Position numbers and translations under genes: made by a program. Under the pieces are notes generated by a model that searched no databases, was not told where the DNA came from, and saw only the letters and a program-made list of their open reading frames with translations. 12,753 nt of DNA from Candidatus Sumerlaeota bacterium (lineage in GTDB: Bacteria; Sumerlaeota; Sumerlaeia; JADFCT01), in NCBI GenBank assembly GCA_017161665.1, contig JADFCT010000059.1, positions 1 through 12,753 on the forward strand, written 5' to 3'. Every line of letters starts with the position of its first letter. Within the stretch, counting starts at the first letter, position 1. Below are positions 1 through 7,135 of the stretch, one piece after another.

Positions 1-1
1 G

Positions 2-898
2 CTGCTCGTCGCCTGGTGGCGGGCGCCGGAGGCGGTTTGGGCTGAGCCGGGCGCCGGCTGGGCGCTGCTTGCGCTGATGGGGGCGTTTGGGTATGCGGGC
101 CTGTTTTCCTGCTGGGGGGCCCTTCGCGATCGCTGGGTGGCGCCGGATCAGCGTGCCGCCGGGGAATGGGGCCTGATCACTTTGGCCACCGGTATTGGCA
201 TCTATGGTTTATCCGCCTTCTTCCCCGGACCCGAACGCATCCTGGCCGGCGCGGTGACGGCGGGCATCCTGGCTGTCGCCGGACGCTGGGCGCGGGCGCC
301 GAAGGCGATCGGAGCCGTGATGGCGCTCCTCTTCGCAACCCATGGCTTTTTCTATGTGCTCACCTTGCTGGGGGGGGACGCCACACATCCGGTCCTGACG
401 CGTCTGGGCGTGGACGAGTCCCTGCTGACGCGGGGGCGTGTCATGACGGCGACCTTGATCGCTGCGGCGATCACGCTGCTGCTGGCCGGGTGGGCGCGCT
501 GGTGGGCGGCGTCGGTGGAGGGGGCCATTCCGAATTACCTGAGCCAATGGCTCGGCGCGCTGGCCATGATTTCGTCGTATGTCCTTTTTCTGAATATGGA
601 GGGGGAGGCGCGGGGCTATGCGACGGTTTTCTGTGGCTTGACGGCCATTGTCGCGCTGGCCCTCGGATTTGTTCGCCGTCTGCCCATTTTGCGCTGGGAG
701 GCCCTGGTCGGGTTGCTCTTCTGTGTGGGGCGTGTCTTTCTAATCGACATCCAGACCATGACGGCCCGCATGGTGGCCTTCATCGCCCTTGGGATTGTGC
801 TGCTCGTTGTGGGTTATGTCTATTCCCGGTTTGCAGATTCCCTGGAGGGGGGGGCGGCCAGCCAAGAGCCACACGAGCCTGAACGTCCTTCAGAATAG
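2..898 (+). CDS. DUF2339-like polytopic membrane protein, C-terminal part (5' end outside window)
   Basis: The reading frame is already open at base 2 and runs to the TAG at 896-898, so the start lies upstream of the window. A methionine at 77 has no clear ribosome binding site and is probably internal. The visible 298 residues are mostly hydrophobic helices, roughly nine transmembrane segments separated by short arginine-rich or polar loops. The last two helices, around RRLPILRWEALVGLLF, then FLIDI, then a glycine-rich helix ending GYVYSRF, resemble the C-terminal end of the DUF2339 predicted membrane protein family. The tail after the last helix is short, hydrophilic and Glu/Pro-rich. The biochemical role of DUF2339 proteins is not established, so no function is assigned. 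Family placement is from memory of the C-terminal pattern and is fairly but not fully secure. Nothing indicates a link to the efflux genes downstream, which have their own regulatory region. Confidence 0.72.
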   Translation: MLVAWWRAPEAVWAEPGAGWALLALMGAFGYAGLFSCWGALRDRWVAPDQRAAGEWGLITLATGIGIYGLSAFFPGPERILAGAVTAGILAVAGRWARAPKAIGAVMALLFATHGFFYVLTLLGGDATHPVLTRLGVDESLLTRGRVMTATLIAAAITLLLAGWARWWAASVEGAIPNYLSQWLGALAMISSYVLFLNMEGEARGYATVFCGLTAIVALALGFVRRLPILRWEALVGLLFCVGRVFLIDIQTMTARMVAFIALGIVLLVVGYVYSRFADSLEGGAASQEPHEPERPSE

Positions 899-901
899 CA
901 T

Positions 902-919
902 ACCGGTCCGGTCTTTTTT
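902..919 (+). terminator. weak candidate terminator after the DUF2339-like gene
   Basis: Four bases after the stop codon, ACCG-GTC-CGGT can form a 4-bp stem, followed by C and six T residues (914-919). The position and T-run suit a Rho-independent terminator, but the stem is very short, so this is a tentative call. Confidence 0.3.
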
Positions 920-939
920 GATCAATTGACAGACGACAG

Positions 940-975
940 GAGGACGGGCAGCGCCACGCGCACGGGCCCGTCCTC
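940..975. other. 10-bp perfect inverted repeat (hairpin) in the gap before the TetR gene
   Basis: GAGGACGGGC (940-949) is the exact reverse complement of GCCCGTCCTC (966-975), with a 16-base GC-rich loop. No T-run follows on either strand, so it is not a standard terminator. It lies between the 3' end of the DUF2339-like gene and the efflux-operon operators. It could be a transcript 3'-end structure or a protein site; the sequence does not decide. Confidence 0.55.
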
Positions 976-1069
976 TGCGACTCCTCCCTCCGTTCTCCCC
1001 TCGATTCCGTTATTCGGCCCCCTCGCCGGCCTCCTTTTCGCCCCTCTATCCAATCAGGAAAAAAAGATT

Positions 1070-1085
1070 TACTTACCGGTAGGAA
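1070..1085. promoter_or_regulatory. operator-like palindrome O1, putative TetR-family site
   Basis: TACTTACCGGTAGGAA is an imperfect 16-bp palindrome (6 of 8 base pairs symmetric) with a perfect TACCGGTA core at 1074-1081. It matches the second site at 1117-1132 at 12 of 16 positions when both are aligned on their centres. Length, symmetry and position just upstream of a TetR-family gene fit an autoregulatory operator. Which protein binds is inference. Confidence 0.55.
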
Positions 1086-1090
1086 AAGCC

Positions 1091-1120
1091 TTGCGTCGCC
1101 CGGGCCCCTTCGCCTATACC
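1091..1120 (+). promoter_or_regulatory. candidate promoter of the TetR-adaptor-RND operon
   Basis: TTGCGT (1091-1096) and TATACC (1115-1120) are separated by 18 bp and resemble weak sigma-70 -35 and -10 elements. They lie between the two palindromes, and the -10 overlaps the left half of the second one, which is the expected geometry for repression. Both hexamers are poor matches to consensus, so the call rests mainly on position. Confidence 0.35.
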
Positions 1121-1132
1121 TACCGACAGGTA
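1117..1132. promoter_or_regulatory. operator-like palindrome O2, putative TetR-family site
   Basis: TACCTACCGACAGGTA is a 16-bp imperfect palindrome with 6 of 8 symmetric pairs; the outer TACCT/AGGTA half-sites are exact. It lies 47 bp centre to centre from the first site and 46 bp before the preferred TetR start at 1179, overlapping the candidate -10. Together the two sites suggest a consensus close to TACYTACCGGTAGGTA. Assignment to the adjacent regulator is inferred from proximity and site style. Confidence 0.6.
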
Positions 1133-1178
1133 AGATCGATTGACGGGCAATCAGCGGTCTTTGAAAGGAATATCTGAC

Positions 1179-1805
1179 GTGAGTTCATTGATTAATATTC
1201 CGCCAGTGGCGGAGTCGCCCCATGGGCAGGATATGAAGGCGCGCATCATGAGCGAGGCAATTCGCTTGTTTTGCGAAAAAGGGTACCAAGCGACCAGCGT
1301 GCGCGAGATCGTGGATGCGACCGGTGTAACGAAACCAACGCTGTATTATTACTTCAAAAATAAGGAAGACCTGTTTCGCATTATTTTATCGGAATCCATG
1401 GAGGAGCATTTGAGACGACTGTCGGTGGCGGCCAACACGGAATCATTGGCAATCGAAGAAACCTTGCTCGCCATCGCGCAGATGTACATCGACAATGCCC
1501 AGGAATTTCCCAATGAAATACGATTCATGCACTCGGTGGCGTTCACGGGGATTTATCAGGAGATTTATGATTTTTTCAGTCATTACTACCGGGTGTTCCA
1601 CATTTATCACGAGGTAATGGTTGCCGGCCAGGCGTCGGGGGAGATTCGGGATGACATGAGCGCCGATGCTTTGGGCCGCTTGTTTATGGATTTGAATACC
1701 GGAAACATGCGCTATCTCACCTTTTGTCCCCAGGCGTCGGTGGCGGATGTTTCTGCGGATGAAACGGTGCGGTTATTCATGGCAGGGGCGCGGCGCGCTC
1801 ACTGA
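1179..1805 (+). CDS. TetR/AcrR-family transcriptional regulator, probable repressor of the efflux operon
   Basis: This is a predicted 208-residue one-component regulator. Residues about 20-65 form the TetR N-terminal DNA-binding domain: helix 1 around KARIMSEAIRLFCEKGY, then the helix-turn-helix TSVREIVDATGVTKPTLYYY and the family-typical FKNKEDL. The remaining ~140 residues are a helical ligand-binding and dimerisation domain without recognisable specificity. I chose GTG at 1179 because AAAGGA sits 9 bases upstream. An in-frame TTG at 1140 would add 13 residues but has no clear Shine-Dalgarno sequence and lies almost on the second operator. The adaptor gene begins 36 bp after the stop. TetR proteins of this type usually repress their own operon until a pump substrate binds; the two palindromes just upstream support that here. 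The effector is unknown. Confidence 0.93.
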   Translation: MSSLINIPPVAESPHGQDMKARIMSEAIRLFCEKGYQATSVREIVDATGVTKPTLYYYFKNKEDLFRIILSESMEEHLRRLSVAANTESLAIEETLLAIAQMYIDNAQEFPNEIRFMHSVAFTGIYQEIYDFFSHYYRVFHIYHEVMVAGQASGEIRDDMSADALGRLFMDLNTGNMRYLTFCPQASVADVSADETVRLFMAGARRAH

Positions 1806-1841
1806 GAGGCGAGCAATTTCTTGACAGGAGCAATCGACAGC

Positions 1842-3014
1842 ATGATGCGAAAGATTTGGGTCTATATTGGGACGATCGTGATTTTGGCCGGCTTGTTTGT
1901 GGCCGCTGGTGTTTATGCCGAACGGGCGCAGGAACGTCAGGCCGTGGCGCGCAAGGAAGGGCTGGCGACCAGCGCCGTGGCCGACGACGCTTCGGCGGTC
2001 AAGATCTTCGACATCTTCTATCAACCCATGCGAGATGAGAAACGACTGATCGCCCGGATCGAACCGATTGCGGATGTGGATGTGGCGGTCAAGATCGGCG
2101 GGACCATCGAATGGATCGGGCCGCAGGAGGGCGACCTGGTCAAGGCAGGTGATCCGCTGCTGCGGCTGGATCGCGCGCTGTTGGAGGCGCAAGTGGAAAA
2201 GGCGAAAGCCGCCATGGATTTGGCCAAATTGCGGGCGGATCGTTTGGAGCAATTGGGCGCGCGACAGGTGACCTCGGTGGATTCGGTCGATGAAGCGCAG
2301 GCGGCCTACGCGGTTGCGACGGCAGAGTACCAGGCGGCGCAAGCCAATCTGGAATATACCACGCTCCAATCGCCCATCAGCGGCTATGTGGATCGCCTCC
2401 CGGTGGACGTGGGGGAGCATGTCGATGTGGGGCGGACGGTGATGAAAATCGTCGATATCGAAGTGGTCGAAATCTGGTGCGCCGTTCCGGAAAAGGACAG
2501 CCATTATTTCAAAAAAGGAGATCGCGCCCGGATTGTGTTGGAGCAGGGGGAAACCCACATTCTGGAGGGGACGATCGACTTCGTGGCCCTGACGGCCAAT
2601 GAACGGGGGCTGACCTTCCCGCTCAAGATCGTGGTCAACAATGAGAAACAGATTCTGCGTCCCGGGATGATTGCTCATGTTTATTTGACGCGTCGGCAGA
2701 TGGATCAGGCCATTGGCGTGCCTTTCTTCACCATCCTGGATCGCGAGGATGGCAAATCGGTCTTTGTCGTTGAAGACGGCAAGGCCGTGGAACGGCGCAT
2801 TGAATATGGCATGTATCAGGGAGGGATCGTGGAAATCACGAAGGGATTGAACGTGGGGGATAAACTGGTCGTCATCGGGCAGCGCGAGCTGGTCAACGGC
2901 CAGCGGGTTCGCATCGAAGCCGATTTGACCGACCTGGCCCGAACCTACATTGGCGGCGACAAGGATTTATCGAGCCTGTCGCTGGAATTGCTGCTGAGTC
3001 AGAGTGAACAGTAA
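1842..3014 (+). CDS. RND efflux periplasmic adaptor (membrane fusion protein, HlyD/AcrA-like)
   Basis: This 390-residue protein would link an RND pump to an outer-membrane channel. An N-terminal hydrophobic segment (about residues 6-26) acts as an inner-membrane anchor; I see no lipobox cysteine. The barrel-sandwich (lipoyl-like) half-motifs flank a helical hairpin: VAVKIGGTIEWIGPQEGDLV near residue 81, the helices with KAKAAMDLAKLRADRLEQLG, and the second half TTLQSPISGYVDRLPVDVGE from about residue 174. Beta-barrel and membrane-proximal regions follow, including ILRPGMIAHVYL, VPFFTIL and LVVIGQRELVNGQRV. ATG 1842 is preferred over the upstream TTG 1821 because AGGAG (1826-1830) lies 11 bases before it; ATG 1845 is also possible. 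It sits between the TetR gene (36 bp) and the pump gene (38 bp), consistent with one operon. The substrate cannot be read from the sequence. Confidence 0.93.
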   Translation: MMRKIWVYIGTIVILAGLFVAAGVYAERAQERQAVARKEGLATSAVADDASAVKIFDIFYQPMRDEKRLIARIEPIADVDVAVKIGGTIEWIGPQEGDLVKAGDPLLRLDRALLEAQVEKAKAAMDLAKLRADRLEQLGARQVTSVDSVDEAQAAYAVATAEYQAAQANLEYTTLQSPISGYVDRLPVDVGEHVDVGRTVMKIVDIEVVEIWCAVPEKDSHYFKKGDRARIVLEQGETHILEGTIDFVALTANERGLTFPLKIVVNNEKQILRPGMIAHVYLTRRQMDQAIGVPFFTILDREDGKSVFVVEDGKAVERRIEYGMYQGGIVEITKGLNVGDKLVVIGQRELVNGQRVRIEADLTDLARTYIGGDKDLSSLSLELLLSQSEQ

Positions 3015-3052
3015 ACCGAATTCTGCGGAACCGACGGAAGGGTTAACGACTT

Positions 3053-6000
3053 ATGCTGATCACCAATATGTCGTTGCGGCATCGCACGACTGTCCTGGTT
3101 TTGATTGTCATGATCATGATCATGGGCGCGTACTCTTATTTGACATTGCCACGCGAATCGAATCCGGACATCAAAATCCCCATGATCATGGTCATCACCC
3201 CCTATGAGGGGGCGACCCCTTCGGATATTGAGTCACTGATCACCCATCCGTTGGAACGGAAATTGAAAAATGTGACCGACGTGGAGGAAATGATCTCCGT
3301 GTCGGCCGAGGGTTTGTCCCATATTACCCTGGAATTCCAGCCGGATATTAATATCGACACGGCGCTCCAGAAAGTGCGGGAGAAGGTCGATGAAGCGGAT
3401 CAGGATTTGCCGGACGATTTATGGGATGATCCCATCGTCAAAGAGGTGTCGATGGACGAGCAGTTCCCTGTCATGTTTATTAATATTTCCGCCGATATCG
3501 GCATGGCGCGGCTCAAAAAGATCGCAGAGGACATGGAGGAGGATCTTGACCAGATCCCCGGCGTGCTGGACGTGGATATTCTGGGCGATCTGGAGCGAGA
3601 GATCCGTGTGGAGTTCAACGCGGACCGCGTGTCGGCCTATGGATTGACGATCGGCGAAATTGTTCAGACCGTGACGCGCAACAACCTCAACACGCCCGGC
3701 GGCAGCATCGACATTGGGGAGGCGAAATATAATATCAAGGCGCCGGCGGAATTTGTGTCGCCCGACGAAATCGAGTACCTCGTCGTGGCGGCTCGGGACA
3801 GTGGGCCGGTTTATCTTTCGGATGTGGCGACGGTCGTTGATACGTTCAAGGATCGCGACTCCTATTCCCGCGTGGACGGACGTGAAGCGGTCACATTGAA
3901 AATCACGCGCCGGTCGGGCGAAAACCTGCTGCGGATCGCCGATGAAATCAAAGCCCTCATCGGTCGATATGAAAAACGCTATCCGGACGGCGTTCATTTC
4001 ACGATCACCTCGGACGGCTCAAAGCAAATCAAGATGATGGTCGCCGACCTGGAAAACAACATTCTGACGAGTCTGACGCTGGTGCTGGTGGTCATGTTCA
4101 TCGCGTTGGGCTTTCGAAACGCCTTGCTGGTGGCCTTGGCTATTCCCTTTTCCATGCTCATCTCGTTCATGGTCATTCAGGTGATGGGCATTACGTTGAA
4201 TATGGTGGTGCTGTTCAGCCTCATCCTGGCCTTGGGGATGCTGGTCGATAATGCGATCGTCATTGTGGAGAATATTTATCGCCATCACGTGGATGAAGGG
4301 AAGCCACTCATTGAAGCCGCCCGGGTGGGGACGGAGGAAGTGGGCTGGCCGGTTATCGCATCGACGGCCACGACAGTGGTGGCCTTTTTCCCCATGGTCT
4401 TCTGGCCGGATATCATGGGGCAGTTCATGAGTTACCTGCCCAAAACGGTCATCATTGTTTTGACGGCGTCGCTCTTCGTGGCGCTGGTGATCACGCCCAC
4501 GCTGTCGTCTTTTTTCATCAAACGCGCCAAAGGCCACTCCGCCCAGTCGAGCGACCAAGGGGACCACACGTTGGGACCCGTTATCCGGAGTTATGTCGGG
4601 CTCCTGCGGTTTGGATTGCGCTATCGGGTCTTGACCCTGCTGTTCTTCTTCGCCCTGCTGGTCATCGTGGTCCATGCTTTCGGCAAAAGTGGGCTGGGGG
4701 TTGAATTGTTTCCGGATACCGAGCCGAACCGGATCATGATTTCGATCGTCGGGCCGGAAGGGACCAATGTTTATAAGGCCGATACCTTTGCGCGGGCGGC
4801 GGAGGCGATTGTCGATCAATACGGCTATATTGAACACGTGACGACATCCGTCGGCGCCGGAGCGGTTCAAAACGCCTCGGGACAAAACAGCGCCAGTTTG
4901 ATGATTGACATGGTGGATCGGGAGTATCGAACGACGGATGGAATTGTGGACGGCAAGATCTGTTTTTCGAATTCGAATAATATGCTCGAATCGATTCGGG
5001 CGGAATTAAACAAGGTCATTGTGGGCGCCAAAGTCACGGTTGAAAAAGAAGAAAATGGCCCACCGACCGGAGCGCCGGTCAATGTGGAAATCGTCGGAGA
5101 CAGTTACGACGTCCTGGCCACCATCGCCTCGAAATTGGAAAACGACATCAAAGACCTGCCCGGCCTCGTGGATTTGGACAACACCTTTAAGGCCGGCCTG
5201 CCCGAAGTCACCATTGACGTGGACAAGGAGCGGGCCGCGGTTCTGGGGTTGGACACGTTCCTGATCGGTCAGATGATCAAAGCCGCCGTAAACGGCATCA
5301 AGATTGGCGATTATCGCATTGGCGAAGACGAATACGACATCACCGCCCGTCTGCCCCTGTCGGAACGACAATCGCTGGATGATATTTTGCGCCTCCTTGT
5401 GCCGGCGCCGGACGGCGCGCAGATTCCGCTGACCTCCGTGGCCCGTGTCAAAACCTCCAGTGGCCTGTCGGCCATTCGTCACCTGGACGTGAAACGCCTG
5501 GTGGAGGTCAAGGCCGAGGTGGTCAAGGGATTCAATTCCGACCAATTGCTCCGCCGGGTACAGGTGATTTCCAAAATTGGCCGGTCCCTCCTGCGTCAGG
5601 AAGACATTCGGTCACTGGACGCCTTGGCGGCCCGACTGCGCGAACCACAGTCGGAGGTGGATCAACGGATCGCGGACCGACTGTCCACGCCCACCCTCGC
5701 GCTTTTGAAGACGGGTTCGGACCCGGCGGAAAATCCGGACGAATTGATGACCGCCCTGTTGAGCGATTTGAACCGCAATGTTCTGGAGGACGCATCCTTC
5801 GCCAACGCGGACGAGGCGCCACAACAGTCGGAGCGGGGACTGGAATTGATGAAAGGCTCAGGCATCACCGAGGCGCCGACGGGCGAATATGGCGTGCGCA
5901 TGAATCGGTTGCTGTTGCAGGACGCCTATCCACAGGCCTTCGCCTCCCTGCCGCCCGTGAAGGCCGATCCGCTTCCCATCGGCTATTCCTATCGTTTTAC

Positions 6001-6724
6001 GGGGGAAAACGAAGAACGGGAGAAATCCGGCGCCTTCATGATGAAGGCCTTCGTCGCCGCCGTGTTGATGATTACCTTCGTCCTGGTCTCGCAATTCAAT
6101 TCCATTCTGACGCCGCTCATTATCATGGTCTCCGTTATCCTGTCCTTCATCGGCGTCTTCCTGGGACTGATGGTCACCAACACCCCCTTCGGCATCGTCA
6201 TGACGGGCATGGGCGTGATTTCACTGGCCGGCGTCGTGGTAAATAACGCCATTGTTTTGATCGACTACACCAACCTGCTTCGCCAGCGGGGACGGGCGTG
6301 CGCCGAGGCGATTATCGAGGCGGGGCGGACGCGTTTCCGCCCGGTCATGCTGACGGCGGTGACGACGGTTTTGGGTTTGACGCCCATGGCCGTGGGGGTG
6401 AACTTTGATTTTGCCAACTTTCGCTGGGAAATCGGCAGCGAGTCCAGTCAATGGTGGGGCGCCATGGCCGTGGCCGTAATCTTCGGCCTGGTGGTGGCCA
6501 CGGCGCTGACCCTGTTCGTCGTGCCGAATCTCTACAGCCTCTTCTTCGATTGGGGCTATTATCGCCGGCTGGCCAAAGAGGATCGCGACCGTCGCGACGC
6601 CCGGCGCGAACAACGACAAAGAAAAGCAAAGGAAGCGGCGGAAAAGAAAGCGAGAGCCAAGGGACAAACCAACGAAGCGCCGGCCCTGCGAGACGCAGCC
6701 ACCGAATCGGGCGGCGGGAGATAA
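3053..6724 (+). CDS. RND-superfamily efflux pump inner-membrane permease (AcrB/ACR_tran type) with a large periplasmic insertion
   Basis: This 1223-residue proton-motive-force-driven exporter follows the RND plan: TM1, a periplasmic porter domain from LPRESNPDIKIP, TM2-6 starting near residue 336, a second porter domain, and TM8-12. The TM4 motif MLVDNAIVIVENIYR places D399 and N400 where AcrB has D407 and D408. The TM10 motif GVVVNNAIVLIDY puts N1064 at the AcrB K940 position, and R1096 in RFRPV matches the conserved arginine. Known AcrB-like pumps are about 1020-1050 residues. The extra length is mainly between G826 and L974, about 147 residues where AcrB has roughly 25, plus a highly charged C-terminal tail of about 50 residues. 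GGAAGG lies about 11 bases before ATG 3053. The adaptor precedes it by 38 bp. No outer-membrane factor gene follows, so a channel encoded elsewhere is likely. Substrate unknown. Confidence 0.95.
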   Translation: MLITNMSLRHRTTVLVLIVMIMIMGAYSYLTLPRESNPDIKIPMIMVITPYEGATPSDIESLITHPLERKLKNVTDVEEMISVSAEGLSHITLEFQPDINIDTALQKVREKVDEADQDLPDDLWDDPIVKEVSMDEQFPVMFINISADIGMARLKKIAEDMEEDLDQIPGVLDVDILGDLEREIRVEFNADRVSAYGLTIGEIVQTVTRNNLNTPGGSIDIGEAKYNIKAPAEFVSPDEIEYLVVAARDSGPVYLSDVATVVDTFKDRDSYSRVDGREAVTLKITRRSGENLLRIADEIKALIGRYEKRYPDGVHFTITSDGSKQIKMMVADLENNILTSLTLVLVVMFIALGFRNALLVALAIPFSMLISFMVIQVMGITLNMVVLFSLILALGMLVDNAIVIVENIYRHHVDEGKPLIEAARVGTEEVGWPVIASTATTVVAFFPMVFWPDIMGQFMSYLPKTVIIVLTASLFVALVITPTLSSFFIKRAKGHSAQSSDQGDHTLGPVIRSYVGLLRFGLRYRVLTLLFFFALLVIVVHAFGKSGLGVELFPDTEPNRIMISIVGPEGTNVYKADTFARAAEAIVDQYGYIEHVTTSVGAGAVQNASGQNSASLMIDMVDREYRTTDGIVDGKICFSNSNNMLESIRAELNKVIVGAKVTVEKEENGPPTGAPVNVEIVGDSYDVLATIASKLENDIKDLPGLVDLDNTFKAGLPEVTIDVDKERAAVLGLDTFLIGQMIKAAVNGIKIGDYRIGEDEYDITARLPLSERQSLDDILRLLVPAPDGAQIPLTSVARVKTSSGLSAIRHLDVKRLVEVKAEVVKGFNSDQLLRRVQVISKIGRSLLRQEDIRSLDALAARLREPQSEVDQRIADRLSTPTLALLKTGSDPAENPDELMTALLSDLNRNVLEDASFANADEAPQQSERGLELMKGSGITEAPTGEYGVRMNRLLLQDAYPQAFASLPPVKADPLPIGYSYRFTGENEEREKSGAFMMKAFVAAVLMITFVLVSQFNSILTPLIIMVSVILSFIGVFLGLMVTNTPFGIVMTGMGVISLAGVVVNNAIVLIDYTNLLRQRGRACAEAIIEAGRTRFRPVMLTAVTTVLGLTPMAVGVNFDFANFRWEIGSESSQWWGAMAVAVIFGLVVATALTLFVVPNLYSLFFDWGYYRRLAKEDRDRRDARREQRQRKAKEAAEKKARAKGQTNEAPALRDAATESGGGR

Positions 6725-6752
6725 GGCCTGCGAAAAATACTCCATTTTCGCA

Positions 6753-6798
6753 TCCACGAATCACACGAATATGCCTGAAATTTCGTGTGATTCGTGGA
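6753..6798. repeat. 17-bp perfect palindromic repeat of CACGAAT-type units
   Basis: TCCACGAATCACACGAA (6753-6769) is exactly complementary to TTCGTGTGATTCGTGGA (6782-6798), with a 12-base loop. Each arm contains two variants of a CACGAAT unit. It begins 28 bases after the RND stop and directly abuts an 8-bp hairpin at 6729-6752. From memory, very similar palindromes are dispersed in intergenic regions of many unrelated bacterial genomes. It could also end or stabilise the efflux transcript, though no T-run follows. Confidence 0.75.
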
Positions 6799-6799
6799 G

Positions 6800-6909
6800 G
6801 GTGTTTTGGGGAGATTGATTGTTTTCCGGCAGCCCAAACGGACGCCGGCGCATCACAGGGGCCGATCCAACCGAAGGGTTGGAAGCGGCCCCCTGTCAGG
6901 TGTTTTGGG
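6800..6909. repeat. 11-bp direct repeat flanking a hairpin-containing segment
   Basis: GGTGTTTTGGG occurs at 6800-6810 and again at 6899-6909. The 88 bases between them contain a small CCGGC/GCCGG stem and the bilobed hairpin at 6855-6896. The arrangement resembles a target-site duplication around a small non-coding insertion, but no terminal inverted repeats are evident, so the interpretation is open. Confidence 0.5.
6855..6896. other. bilobed GC-rich hairpin
   Basis: GGGGCCG (6858-6864) pairs with CGGCCCC (6886-6892), extended by ACA/TGT across one bulged C. Inside it CCAACC (6867-6872) pairs with GGTTGG (6877-6882) around a GAAG loop. Two nested perfect stems in 42 bases should fold stably as RNA or DNA. 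There is no T-run, so it is not a simple terminator. Function unknown. Confidence 0.6.
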
Positions 6910-6930
6910 AGCATGTCATCAAATTAAATA

Positions 6931-6958
6931 ACCGCATGGCTGCGGTCCTCTTTTTTTT
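6931..6958 (+). terminator. candidate Rho-independent terminator between the RND gene and guaB
   Basis: ACCGCA-TGGC-TGCGGT (6931-6946) forms a 6-bp stem with a four-base loop, followed after CCTC by eight T residues (6951-6958). It lies about 210 bases after the RND stop and before the guaB promoter region, so it probably ends the efflux transcript. The four-base gap before the T-run is slightly atypical. Confidence 0.55.
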
Positions 6959-7105
6959 GAACCTTGAAGAATAGACGGAGAAGACAATCGTTGCTTTCGA
7001 TTTTCTCTGCAAAGCCGCCAGGCCTTCGCGCCGCTCCCGACACCGTGCGCATCAGCCCCGTCCACTGAGACGGGTCCCCAGGAATCGACGATTCGCATTT
7101 GGCGA

Positions 7106-7135
7106 TTGATTCAAATCCATCACGGGCTTCATAAT
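7106..7135 (+). promoter_or_regulatory. candidate sigma-70 promoter of guaB
   Basis: TTGATT (7106-7111) and CATAAT (7130-7135) are separated by 18 bp and match the -35 and -10 consensus at 4 of 6 and 5 of 6 positions. Transcription would start near 7142, giving a leader of about 58 nt. That leader contains a GGCC-TGAC-GGCC stem and the guaB ribosome binding site GGTGGAG. I see no recognisable purine-repressor box or riboswitch. Confidence 0.5.

Noticed and set aside
926..1177. A small open frame of 83 codons in the gap before the TetR gene
   Set aside because: It would cover both operators, has no ribosome binding site, shows compositional bias only (Arg, Pro, Ser, Thr) and has no recognisable motif.
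1140..1178. TTG at 1140 as the TetR gene start
   Set aside because: No Shine-Dalgarno sequence precedes it, and GTG 1179 has AAAGGA at good spacing. The extra residues show no family similarity.
1773..2678. A 301-codon minus-strand frame opposite the adaptor gene, and similar frames opposite the pump and guaB
   Set aside because: They are antisense shadows rich in His, Arg and Gln, without motifs or ribosome binding sites, overlapping well-supported genes.
3108..3125. Tandem ATGATC-like repeat and palindrome
   Set aside because: It encodes the VMIMIMG part of the first transmembrane helix of the pump, so the repetition follows from alternating Met and Ile codons.
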